This document shows positions 1 to 11,312 of a DNA stretch of 64,000 nt, piece by piece. Each line of letters starts with the position of its first letter. The first letter of the stretch is position 1. The DNA is from Kingdonia uniflora (taxonomy: Eukaryota > Streptophyta > Magnoliopsida > Ranunculales > Circaeasteraceae), in assembly GCA_014058105.1 (NCBI GenBank), contig JACGCM010002776.1, positions 1,364,001-1,428,000 on the forward strand, read 5' to 3'. The notes under the pieces were generated by a model. It did not search any database. It worked only from the letters and a program-made list of their open reading frames with translations, and was not told the origin of the DNA. A program made the position numbers and the translations under genes.

Positions 1-573
1 TATTCTTCTAATTAAGATTTCTCAATTGGTATTGTAAATTAGCAAGTCTATTACAATGATGGGGCACATCACTATGTGTTTCCCCTTACTATCAACCCAA
101 GCAAGAGCACACGAAGAAACTCTCCCCTTTCTTTATTTGATGTCAGTGACAATCACAACAAAAACATACTATGTTGCTGTATATACTTCTGCAACACACA
201 AATCATCAACAAACATCCATCATTAACCCAATTAAATACCAATTCAAGCTTCAATCTTATAATTCAAAACCCTAGATTAATATCTAATAATAGCAAATTC
301 AAGAGAAAACCCTATTTGGGGCGGTGCTACACAACATAACATGGTCCAATCATAAGGGGCGGTGCGTCTCGATTGGCTCGTGGGGCATAGCGGTCCCACG
401 TATAACCCTATCTTGGAAAGTGACCCACATTACAAGGCAATGTCTCCTAACACTTCTGATGCCAATGAGAACTCGTGAACATCCCTTGTGGATAGCCCAT
501 AAGCCGGGGTCCAAGATGACCAAGCTATAAAGCTTACTTTATCATGGGGAGGCTTGAACCAACTTCCTCCTTG
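1..573. other. Unassigned AT-rich stretch
   Basis: I recognise no gene here. The open frames are short and have no family resemblance. Two copies of the decamer GGGGCGGTGC lie near 316-325 and 356-365. The same decamer appears inverted at the right end of the hAT element near 11301-11310, so this may be a remnant of a related element, but no complete element can be drawn. Confidence 0.3.
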
Positions 574-591
574 ATATATATATATATATTA
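574..591. repeat. AT dinucleotide microsatellite
   Basis: A short uninterrupted run of alternating A and T. No function is implied. Confidence 0.7.
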
Positions 592-2059
592 AGTAAATAA
601 CTAGTTTCCAAAAGGAAACATCAAATGTGGAGATGAAGAGTTCTGGCACTTCTCAGCCCCTTAACCAATTTTATTTTTAATGAAACTTGGCGTGTAGCTA
701 TATTAGGATATAAAGAACATATATCCAAGGTCAAAACTCAAAAAGCTCAGACAGATTTTCTTGGTGTTCGCTGGGGCGTCACAACTAGGGTCTTCACCAT
801 ACTGTGTCTCATCACATTGTAATTGATTAGAAAATTGAGTTTTAGAAAATATTGTAATTGATTAGTTTACTATAGAAATAGGAAACAAAATTATACTTTT
901 ATTTTCTTAATAGTAAGTTATGGTGTCCAATCCTTTTGTTTGGGTACTTGTGGTTGTCGAGGGCGATATTTCATTTATTACCACGTACATGGTCTATATT
1001 GGGTCTGATATCTCGTACAAATTTGATCCAATCTGATTCGGTTCTACTGATCCAAACCCATGATCACCCTTAGCCATAACAACAACAATAATCGGTGATA
1101 TCGGAGGAAGGTTAACCGAGGTGCGAAGAAGAAGATGAAGAAAAGTGACAAGCAGATAGCTAAATTTATGACACCTTTTGATTTTAACTGCTAATAATGA
1201 CACTCCCTACAATCATTTGATATAAAAATAATTCCTTTAAAGGATTTCATTTTAGCAATCAATTGGTGTTTAATTCATTTCAAGGCGTTATATATATTGA
1301 AATGCAGGTCCTTTAAAAAAAATCTCGCTTTCTCACTCGCAAGAGCCCATGGTAGCTATGCATGGAGATAGTTTTGATTCTTAAAATCTGGGACGTTAAT
1401 ATGTTCCAAACTTTTAATGTGTCCCATTAATGTCTTGATATGAACCCTTGGGATATTATGGGTTTAGACTTTGGTAGGCTAGAATAAGCTGTGGCGTAGT
1501 TCTTTTGCAATGTATTTAAGCTTAGAAACAAATACCTACTGCTGGAACATTATACATTTGAGTAAATATCAATCTACTCATATCACTTCAAGAGATTAAA
1601 CGAGAGATAGAATACCTCAAATGTATTTCTTGTCAAGGAAATACGCATAACTCATATAAGTTATACACACGGGCATACAAATATACTAGATGGGATTTCC
1701 TCTGATTGATGAATCCCAAGAAAAGAACTGTGTATATCATCAATTAATGACATAAAAGCTTTGAATCTTAAATTGTAAGCATATAACATACAAAATAATA
1801 TCACAATTCAAGAGAAAAAAACAAGGATCTCCATATGATTTACAGTGTGGTGGTATGTATATTTTCATTTTTGGACATGCAGGTAGACCATCTTCAATTC
1901 AAGAACTATTAAGTGCCTGCAAGTTCGCAATTAAGAACATTGTTCAACAGAGGAAACCGCCAAACTCAAAACTTGAAAAATGATATTTTTTGAAGTATGG
2001 GTCATGCCAATAATAAACATTCTCAATAGAAAATCATAAAGACTAGTTTAAAAGCTCGA
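592..2059. other. Unassigned stretch downstream of the NLR pseudogene
   Basis: AT-rich sequence with no recognisable coding, RNA or repeat structure. It lies 3' of the minus-strand NLR pseudogene and may include part of its former downstream region. Confidence 0.3.
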
Positions 2060-4258
2060 AGGCAAAGAGAGATGGGCGCACCAGTTCTTTAAGAGCCTCC
2101 GAGATATAGGGTATGATCAAACTACTTGATAATTCCTTTGATAATAAGCTTTCCATTTAACTCAGTCTCCCAGATCCACACTTTGGGAATGCGTTGTATC
2201 ATCCAATGGTTCTATCCTGCCCCTGCGACTATTTCATCACCACCAGGCGTAACCTCTTTACGAAGTTCTCTAACATTTTAATTATTTCTAGGCATAGAGA
2301 TTTGAGATGTTGAAATCCATCTGGGAGCTTTTTCAACTTTGTACATTTATGAATCGCAAGAAATTCCAAGCATGGCATTGTTGTACCCTCCGTTATGAAG
2401 TTCAACTCCTCTTACTGAGGCTTTTCACCCAAAAATAACAGGCGGAGTTTCGAAAACTTGAAGTCTTCTTCACCAATGGTGTCACTTAGCCCCAACTTCC
2501 TTCCCATGTAAGAATTTTTATACATGAAAAGTAAACTCAAAATTGGCAATTGCGCCAAGGTAAGGAAGGGGTCCTCCTTTAAATTGCTAACATACAATCT
2601 CAACTTTGGGAGACATCTGATAGATCCAAACCATTGTGGTAGTCACCCTTCTTTCATAATCCTCCCATGAATAATTTCTCAAGATGGCGTGGAGGTGGAG
2701 ACATGTTTTCCAAATTTAGAGCTTTAATACCGGTACCAGGATATTTTGTAATTTGCTAGTACCGAAGGTCTTGCATCTTTTTAATAGCAGAACAAAGCTC
2801 TTTGCAGCTTTCTTCTTCTACTCCACAAACATATAAACTTTAAAGTTCAGTTGAAAGATGAAGTTATCTTATCAAGTGTTCATCAGCTATTACTCCTCAT
2901 AACGATTCAAGGTTATATAAGCCCTTGACGCTTCTGGATAGCACAGGCATGCCCTTAGTCATATAAAGATGCCATATTTCTAGAAATGAAGTTAATTCTA
3001 TTCCACGGGGGAAGAATCTTACCTTTGTTTTTCGAAAATCAAAAGTTTGTAAACTCTATAGCCTATGCAATGACTTTGGAAGTTCACTGATGGGAATCCT
3101 CTTCAAGTTCAGATAGCGTAAATGAATCAAGTTACATACCTCATTGGGCCAGTGCTTGATATTTGCTTCAAATAAATCTAAGACCTGCAGATGCTTAAAA
3201 GACCACCATTTGGCGCAAAGCCAATAGAGAAAACCCGCTCAAAGAAAATATGAGAATGAGCGAGCTCTCAGATGACCAACTGCATGATAGAGAACACATG
3301 GAAGTACTATGCATTGCCATACGATGTAGCCTTTCTGAAGACATTATTGTTCTATCTTGCAATAATTACATCAAACTCTTCTATCTGTAACATGTGTATG
3401 GCAGCAGTATCACACATAAGATCATGAAGTTTACATGCTCTTAACCCGACCGCAAATGCATTTTCATGAACTTGGAGCATGTTCCTCTCTATAAGCTAAT
3501 CAAAGTAATTGCTTGTAATTTCTTTAAGTTTTTTTTTCAAGATGCTCTTTGATGAAACCTCCGGCCACCCAAATATGAATTAATCTCATTCTCTTAATCA
3601 CATGATCTTCAAGAAACATACCACAAAATAAGAAATAGGGCTTGAGATGACATGGTAAATATATATAGCTTGTTAACAAGGCTTGATTAAGTCTTTCCAG
3701 ACCTTCATCATTCAAAGCAGAATAATGATTTTCAAGTACACTATCCCATTTCAAATAATCCGTGGCTTCAATCTTTGATAATAGGCCTCAAATGACCGCA
3801 AGGGCGTGGGAAATCCTGTACACCTTTGTAATATAGTTTCTGCTAGTTGTTTCAATTGTTGAGGACAACAACCAGGAGGGTTGCTATTCTTATAAAAGAG
3901 AATCCAAGCCAATTCGATAGATAATGGAGTAAGTTAGTGGATGTAGGATGTTTCCCCGATAGGGCAAGCTAGGCTCATGATTCGAGTTGTAAAGAAGATA
4001 CTACCATTAGCTTTATGTGGCAGACTGTGTTTAATCTCATCCCATACTTTATTATCCCAAATATCGTCAAGAATAAGGAGGTAACCTTTATTTAGCAAAT
4101 AGCTATGTACCTCCTCTCGTAACTCGCCTATTGATATGTCCTCTAAGTTACTTGGTAATGGCCCGGCTCTGCTCTTGAAAAATCCTTTGAGCATGGAATG
4201 TAAGATCTACATAGGTTGATAGTCATGGGACACCGAGATCCAAGCATTACAATCAAAT
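2060..4258 (-). pseudogene. CC-NBS-LRR (NLR) disease-resistance pseudogene, RPM1/RPP13-like
   Basis: Remnant of a cytosolic plant immune receptor, read on the minus strand. From the 5' side one sees the RNBS-A neighbourhood (FDCNAWISVS, about 4257-4228), the kinase-2 box LLILDDIWDN (about 4090), the RNBS-B box GSIFFTTR (near 4000), a degraded GLPL region (3900-3790), the RNBS-D block with YLPCHLKPYFLFC and IHIWVAGGFI (3680-3560), and an MHD-type motif CKLHDLMCD near 3420. Leucine-rich repeats follow, for example NLIHLRYLNLKRIPISELP around 3140-3090 and an LRR-like piece at 2603-2412. The P-loop and the whole coiled-coil domain are absent: similarity stops abruptly near 4258 in AT-rich DNA. 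In-frame stops occur throughout, including a TAG near 4213. It is a 5'-truncated non-functional copy. The family assignment is strong, the subfamily is inferred from the order and wording of the motifs. Confidence 0.85.
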
Positions 4259-4990
4259 TCGGATAAATATATTATAGATAAGCAGGTAAATACATACATA
4301 TAATTCGTAACTAGGGTTTATGTACACAAGTACAATTTCAACACTAAATACAGCCAATCCACCTCAATTACATTAGAGATCATAATCTCTCAAAAGCTTT
4401 AATCTTGCAAATGCAATCACACCCATTAAATAAAACTAGATCATAAATTCACTATAGCACGAGATCTAATGTTTAAATTAGAGAATTTGAAGAGAAATTG
4501 AGTTAAAAATACTTACTTTTTGATTAACCTTGGAGATTATCATATCAGAATAAATAGGTATTGAGAGAACTGCAAGCAAAAATAGGGCAAAACCCAATTG
4601 GAATCTCTTATTCCCCTATTCGATCAATCACTCAATTTCAATTTCGATTTAGGTTTGATATGTGGAATAAAAAATAGGGAGGAGTGAGTGATTCACAGAG
4701 AAGAACCGGAGAAGGAAGGAGATTGAAAGAGAAAACTACCATCCCATTGGGCAACTTAGGGTTGGACGGCCCAGATCAATTCTTCTTTACATAAGTACCA
4801 TGGAAATGATCGAGGCCATCCAACGCACGCCTCACCATACGCGTCGATAAATGGACGTCTGAAACGAAAGCAAAAGGTTGGGCTATTTTATTATTATTAT
4901 AGATGTTAGATAAACCATTGGGAGAAAATTAAGGCACCCATTATATCTAGCAAGCTGCAGTTATATGACAAATAAGAATATATTCATTTT
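4259..4990. other. Unassigned AT-rich stretch
   Basis: No gene recognised. It adjoins the truncated 5' end of the NLR pseudogene and contains no P-loop coding trace, so the NLR break lies at this boundary. Confidence 0.3.
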
Positions 4991-4994
4991 TAGG

Positions 4995-5187
4995 AAAATC
5001 TGACCCGAACCGACCAGACACGACCCAATCCAAAATCGGTTTGGTTTCGGTTTTAGGCTTTGATTTTCGGTTCGGTTCTGATCGGGTTTCAGACCCAAAT
5101 CTGTTTGAGACGGGTTTAGATTTTAAAAACTGATTAAGGTCGGTTCAGGCTCAGTTCAGGGCCAAAACCGACCATGCTCACCCCTAG
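4995..5187. repeat. CGGTTCGG-rich repeat ending in a hAT-like CCCCTA terminus
   Basis: The block is dense in CGGTT, GGTTCGGTT and the complementary AACCGACC, and ends with GCTCACCCCTAG. In reverse this reads as TAGGGGTGAGC, a terminus common in plant hAT-type miniature elements. No matching left terminus was found, so it is either a one-ended fragment or another repeat. Confidence 0.35.
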
Positions 5188-5579
5188 TGTGTAGGTTTCT
5201 GAGTTAGGTGATAAGGGAGGGATAAATTGTTATTACAGATTTAAAAGGTGTATATGTGTTGAAACTAGTAATCCACTGACCGGAGGGAAAATGACCGACA
5301 TAAGCCTTGATTACAGAGATGAATTGAAGAACGTGGGAAGATATTATTCTTCTTTAAAATTCATCGTCAGCCTAACTCAAATAAAGGCATCCCCAATACT
5401 CACAATTCCATAAGATACCTAAAAGAAAGATAGAGTGCTAACAAATAAACTATGAGATTGGATGTCACAATTTAGATTTGTCCGTCACATTTGTTTGTTT
5501 GTCTGTCCCCTACTTCTTATTACTCTTCTACTTGTTTATCATCGTTTAATCTCTCTTCTCATCTATTATCGTCTCATTC

Positions 5580-5610
5580 TCCTCTCTATCTCTCTCTCTC
5601 TCTCTCTGGC
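5580..5610. repeat. TC dinucleotide microsatellite
   Basis: TC/CT run in a wider pyrimidine-rich stretch. The overlapping plus-strand frames that are rich in Leu and Ser are by-products of this composition. Confidence 0.7.
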
Positions 5611-5727
5611 TCTTCCATGTCACCTCCCACATCTTCATCTTCTTCACTTATCCCAATATCTTTATTTATCTCTGCTTCGTCTACTCAATCATCTAAAATA
5701 ATCAAGTGTGAGTTTGAAGAAAAATAA

Positions 5728-6287
5728 CACTACGACAATTTAACATAATTACCACAGACTTTGTCCATGGTAAACAAAAAATTACTGCAGATTTTGTCCA
5801 TGCCTAAATGGCGTGATATTTTCCTTCCCTATAGTTTTAGTCCATGGCAAAATACTTGAAATGCAGCATTTTTAATCTGTGGCAATATATTCGGTATAGA
5901 CCAAGTCTATGGTTATTTTCATAAATAATTCAAACATCTAAATATTAATCTAAGCTGCAAATTTTCAGAGAAATGGTTCGTAGCAGTTTTTATGATGGTT
6001 GTTGATTGTTGACCATCCCAAAAGACAAGCCCACAAAGTCAGACCTAAAAGGCAAGCCCAGATTGTAAGATGTAAGAAATTTAGACTCCTCTTTATAATG
6101 GAGTAGATCTACTCAACTTCGACCTTATGAGGAATGTAGGACTAAACAGGAAAATCTATGTTGCTTGCAAGTTGCAACGGATCCTAAGAATTTGGCACAG
6201 ACAAAGCCTGTGTTAATAATTGCCACGAACCAAATCCATAACAATTTTCAAACTGATCGGTGGTAAAAGTGACATTTTTGTGTAGTG
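5728..6287. mobile_element. Small non-autonomous CACTA-type element
   Basis: The 560-bp interval starts CACTACGACAA and ends TTTTTGTGTAGTG, whose reverse complement is CACTACACAAAAA. Inside each end a related motif follows (TTACCACAGA and, inverted, TTACCACCGA), and CCATGG-type subterminal motifs recur. Flanking trinucleotides are TAA on the left and GAA on the right, an imperfect 3-bp target duplication. There is no coding capacity. CACTA elements are moved by a transposase supplied in trans. Confidence 0.55.
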
Positions 6288-6384
6288 GAAGAGACTAACA
6301 ATGGTGGACTAATGGACTTTTTTGGGATATATATATATTGCGTTTGACTATAGATTAACTTCCCTACTGTTGTTCGATAAAATG

Positions 6385-7010
6385 TCAAGTTAAATTACAT
6401 GTATTGATGTGGCAGACCCCATTAGCTGACGTAACAGAGAATATCTCACAAAGTGTCGACGTGTCATGATGACGTAGTACTTGGGGTCCACGTGATGATG
6501 TGTCACTGCCACGTGAAACTGATAACGTAGCACCGAGTGTCCCACGTGCTGACCGTGCCACTGCCACATAGCAGATTGACATAGCACCGATGGTTCAACA
6601 GCTGTTGGCATGACATAGAGGGTCCCGCAGCTAGTGATATGGCATCTGGGGTCCCACTGAGTTGATGAGGTATGCCACATATCAGTGATAATGTGACATG
6701 GGGGTAGGCCTTATCTGACTGACATAGCTTTGCCACCTGTCAGATGATGTCATCTGCTAATATGGTACGATAACGTAGCGCATGGGGTTCACGCTGATGT
6801 GGCACCACCACGTGTCCTGCTGACCAGGCAACTGGAGGTCTCACATATTAACGTGGCACTGCCATGTATTTACCACATGTTACTACTGACGTGGTAGACC
6901 AGGATCCACAAGAGTTGACGTGGCATGCCACGTGTCACGACAACATTTTGCCACGTATCGTAACAACGTATTGTCACGTGTCATGCTGACAGTGGAACAC
7001 GTCTCTGGAC
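6385..7010. repeat. Degenerate ACGT-core repeat block (TGACGTGG / CACGTG)
   Basis: Dozens of variants of TGACGTGGCA and GCCACGTGTC alternate across about 620 bp. The three overlapping minus-strand open frames (6385-6736) are products of this repetition, not genes. The block resembles the short degenerate repeats found in the non-coding parts of some LTR retrotransposons. I cannot assign it to a specific element. Confidence 0.5.
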
Positions 7011-7492
7011 CTGAACCCGGTCCAGATCCGGTTCAGACTCAGGTCTAGACCAAGGTCCAAAACAAATCTAGTCTAAGTTAGACTTGATCGAGACTTAACT
7101 AAACTTGGTCCATATCAAGTCTAACTCGGTCCAGACTTGGTTTGAACACAAATTTAGACATAAATCTCGAATCTCAACGTGGTTTGGACCATTCAGATCA
7201 CGACAGACCCAAAAATATTAAAAAAATTAAATAAATATATTTATTTATTTTATTCATGTTTTAACCTCTAGGAGTACCGTATTTTTAATATTTTGGTAAA
7301 ATAACACTATAGGGTTAGTATACTATTATTTTCCAAGCCATATATCTTCCAAGAGTGTTAGTAGTAGAGTCTTAATAGATGAGTGATGTCACTTAAAGAA
7401 CATTGCCAAGTAGTAACTTTACTTATTGCGAGCAGTAGTTTTACTTCATTAGTACTACCTTTGATTGAGTTGAAACTCTTCACTATGCTGTC
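7011..7492. other. Unassigned stretch left of the hAT element
   Basis: The first 190 bp carry loose repeats of GGTCCAGA and GACTTGGT type; the rest is AT-rich. It could be the 5' part of the copia element that lies right of the hAT element, but I recognise no copia coding sequence or LTR in it. Confidence 0.3.
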
Positions 7493-10400
7493 TAGGGCGG
7501 GGTGAGGCAGTAGGCATGGTCACTATCGGGGAAAGCGGGGCACTAGGCGGGAGGTGAAGCACTAGGCAGAACACTATGTATAACATGTCAATATAAATTT
7601 GCAATATGTGTAATATATGTAAATTTGTAAATTTGTAACATGTCAATGTGTAATTTGTAGTATGTGTATTGTGTAATTATTTAATTCAAAGTTCCAAACA
7701 TGACTCAATCTATTTTTTTCCCGTAATGTATATTACATATATTGCAATGACTTAATGTATTATTATTATTTTTGTTATGTAATATGTCAATAACATATAA
7801 GATAAATCCCAAATTGCAAACAATGAAGCAAACATCAAAATAGAAGATCAATTCAACATAAAATAAAATCTTAGCATATCCAAAATAAAATCTAAAAGGA
7901 CAAAGACCAAAAATCTAAAATAAAAACATCTAGGTAGAACAATGAAATCAAATATCCTCGTCGGATCCTGAGTCAATGCCATCATCATCACCATCGCCCA
8001 CATCGTAGTTTGCATCAACATCATAATCATCATCGTCGGAAGGGACTTGAAGATGACGCATCGTCGATCGCGAGCTTGATGTTCCTCCTTGTGAGGCAGT
8101 TTTGGTATGAGAAGTACGAATCAACGGGGGGTCATCAAGTCCATCTTCGGCGTCCTCAAGCACACCATAAGTGATGTTCGTCCCTAACACAATATCATCT
8201 CTTGCATCGTCGGGAATTAACAACTCTGTGCATTTATTTAAGAACTTCAACACAATTGGGTCTATCTCTTTTCTAAAAATACATTCTTCATAACGCTTTT
8301 TAAACCTCTTATTATATTGGATATATGCAAGATCCCTCATCCGATCATGCTTCAAACAATTCCTCTTTTTAATATGGATCTATAATAGTAAAATAAATAA
8401 ATAAAAACTTTAAGAAATATACTTTAACCTATAAGATAAATTGATAATGTATTTAGTTACAAATACTAAAAGTAACTTATATTGTCAAAGGTACTCCAAA
8501 TCTTTTTACAAGGAGAAGCCGCACTAGTAAGCCCAATAACTCTTTTAACAAATCTTTACAAGGCGGAGACTTCACTTCCAAAAGTGATCCACCACTCAAC
8601 TACATTAAAAATTATAAAATTTAGAAAACAAAATAATAAAAATAAAAAAACCTTACAATTTCTAAAATGAAGTAACTTAAAGTAATACTAAGTTACTAAC
8701 CCAGAACAATTATTTTCACACAAGCTTAAACACCCTTCTTTCCCAATCTCCCGGCCTTGGTGTGATATTCAATCAGATCACGCAAGATTTGGCTTTCATC
8801 TTCCTCATTCAAAACAAGTTTTGCTATGCAATCTAATAAGCCTTCTTTAATTTTAGCATTTGATTCCATCTCATTGAGCTTGTAAGAGTTACATAATAAT
8901 ATTGAGGGTTAAGATAGTGAGCTACCGTATGCAAATGCTTTTTATGCATATTAGACCATCTATGGTCAAGAATTATTTCTATTTTTTTTCATAACTCGCG
9001 GTCATCCTCGTTTTGGTCTTTCAAATTAGTTTTTACCTTAAGCTTACAATCCCTCATCGTCGAATAAATACAAGCTATAGAAGGTTTCTCCTCGGTATCC
9101 ACCATTCGAGTCACATCCTCCAAAGGAGCCATAATTTCAAGCAAGTATGCATATTGTTTCAAAAAGTATTACCTTTGACTTTTTTCACAATTTCTTTCCC
9201 AATAGGGTGTCTCGGCCACTTGTTATTTCTCCACTCAACGGTATGAAATATGTCTCTTAGTTTTTGTCTATTTTCGTATATACTATATAAATATATAAAA
9301 ATGGCAAGTAACAAATCGAGTCACCGTTGGTCTTATAATTTTTCTACCCTTTGTTTGCTTCTTCATCAACTGGAGCACATGTTTATGGTTGTAGATGAAA
9401 GGGAAATATTTTTTGCTTCTTTAAGCATTTCCTTCACCAAAGGCATCTTGCTCACATCTCCAAGCATCAAATTTACATAATACGCCGCACATGGCATCTA
9501 ATAAATATGTGTTTCCTCCATAATACAACCACCTACTAGTACATAATTACTTACATTATCCGTGCACACCTAGTAAAAGCATAAAAAAAATCAAATACTC
9601 ATAAAATCTAAGCAAAAGAGCAAAGATAGGAAAAAACATAAAAACTCAGGACTTACTTGAATAACATTCTTCTCTCTAACCTCTTCAATCACTTCTTTCA
9701 ACATTATATAAATGAGTTCCATATCATGAATATATGCGGATCCATCAAAAGACTTTAGGAAGACCGTTCCTGTTGGGCAATTCACAAGAAAGTTAATAAG
9801 TGTCCTACCCTTGTCATCGGTCTACCAATCGGTCATAATGGTTACTCCATTAGTTTCCCAATGAACTTTAAAATTATCTACCCAATTCAAGGTCTCTTCC
9901 TTCTTCTTCAAGATCTTGACTCTCAAGTCATTATATGAGGGTGGCTTGAAAGCTACAAATTAAATTTAAAACTAATAAGAATGTATTTGACAATTGTCTT
10001 TGAATTGTATTGTAAAAAATAATTTGTAAGATAAAAGACTTATTCGATGGATCATTGTATTGGACAATTGCTTGCATCATCTTGGAATAACTATCTCATC
10101 TTTCATAATTAAAGGATATGCTATTTTTATAAATGAAGTCGACAATGTAACCATGGATGTTCTCTAAAGTCTTTTAGTTTTTGTTTGAAGTAGAAGCTTT
10201 GGAGCAGAAATCCACATTAATAGGGGCTTCAAAAGCATCCATAGGCCATTTCCTCTTCTTAGGAATTTGAATCCCAACTTCTTCAACCTTATCATCATTT
10301 CCATACCCATTGACGTTTCTTATCATCTCGTCTTTCTTATTTTGTTTCTATTTGGTTGCTTTTTGCTTTCCTTCCATGAAGCTTCTAAGTAAATCAACAA

Positions 10401-11312
10401 CATCTTGTAGAACTTTATCACATTTCCTAACATCTTTGTACAAAGTCCCTTTATACGAAGCTTTCATGAGCTATTGTTTTAACCTCTTAATCCCCCCCCT
10501 CGATATATGACTACAAAAGTCACACTTAACGTGATCTTTGTTTCTATCTACCGGCTGAGCATAGTTCCACCCTGGATCATTCGAATTAGCCGGTATATAC
10601 AAACCAGTACTTACCTCGGAACCTTCCACCACGTTGGCAGAAGACATTACAAAAACCCAAAACCTATACTTTAACCAAAAGCAACCTCATAATAAATCAA
10701 GCAAAACCAAATAAACAAAAATTGAATCACAACTACATTGAATCACAAGTTATTACTGGTCACCTTCTTATACTTTTCCCTTATTAATTATTAAACATCT
10801 AAGTAGTCGTTGCAAAAAAAAATTATGGGCTGGAACTAACAGTGAGAATGAAGAACACTTGTTCAATTGAGGGATCAAAGATATATCAACTATACAAAGT
10901 AGCTCATAATGAGAATGAAAAACACTTTTTCAATTGAGGGATTCAATGACAATCACAATTGTTTGAACCTTTTAACCCTAATTTTAAATTGGAATCAAAA
11001 TAAGCTTGAAATGTTAGAAATTACTTACTTAAGAGTTGAGACTAGTTATTCGAGAGAGTTACATAAATTCAAATTTAAATTCAAAGATAGATTCGCAGTT
11101 GAGAGAGAGAGATCATAACTATGAACTATTTTTTTTATTTTAGCCATTGCCAAATCATTGGGTAAAATACTAAATAAAAAAAACAAATAAAAAAATACCC
11201 TTGAGAGATGCGCCCCGCCTCAGCGGCGCCCCGTTCTTTAAAGTGCCCTAAGGCGGTAAAATACTAAGGCAGGACGGGTGGTTAAAAATTGGGTGCTCCG
11301 GCACCGCCCCTA
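7493..11312 (-). mobile_element. hAT-superfamily DNA transposon (degenerate)
   Basis: A transposase pseudogene of BED/DUF659/dimerisation type occupies 7948-10647 on the minus strand. The outer edges carry GC-rich inverted ends: TAGGGCGGGGTGAGG on the left at 7493 and, inverted, TAGGGGCGGTGCCGG on the right ending at 11312. Several GGGCGGG/GCACTAGGCG motifs lie inside each end. The flanking 8-mers (ATGCTGTC and ATAACATA) do not match, so the exact edges are approximate or the target duplication has decayed. Copia-derived DNA begins on the right within about 700 bp. Confidence 0.6.
7948..10647 (-). pseudogene. hAT transposase pseudogene (BED zinc finger, DUF659, hAT dimerisation)
   Basis: The reading starts at the ATG at 10647. 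About 25 residues in comes a BED zinc finger (WNYAQPVD, then VKCDFCSH and GIKRLKQ followed by a stop). A DUF659 section follows at about 9960-9500: PPSYNDLRVKIL, then TIMTDW, TLINFLVNCPTGTVFLKSFD and, after an intron-like gap, TDNVSNYV with PCAAYYVNLMLGD. A dimerisation-like piece VVEWWITFGSE lies near 8600-8490. The last exon (8355-7948) begins HDRMRDLAYIQYNKRF and ends in an Asp-rich tail. The family's order of domains is complete, but stops and frameshifts occur in most exons. It would once have cut and pasted the element; no activity is expected now. Confidence 0.8.

Noticed and set aside
316..365. Left end of a second hAT element
   Set aside because: Two GGGGCGGTGC words alone, no matching inverted end and no coding traces.
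76..530. Two overlapping plus-strand frames of 87 and 68 codons
   Set aside because: No domain, no codon bias and no neighbours; the composition follows the AT-rich background.
5462..5727. Leu/Ser-rich overlapping frames
   Set aside because: They derive from the TC microsatellite and its pyrimidine-rich flank.
6385..6736. Three overlapping minus-strand frames of 65-96 codons
   Set aside because: Products of the ACGT-core repeat block; the same peptide words recur in different frames.
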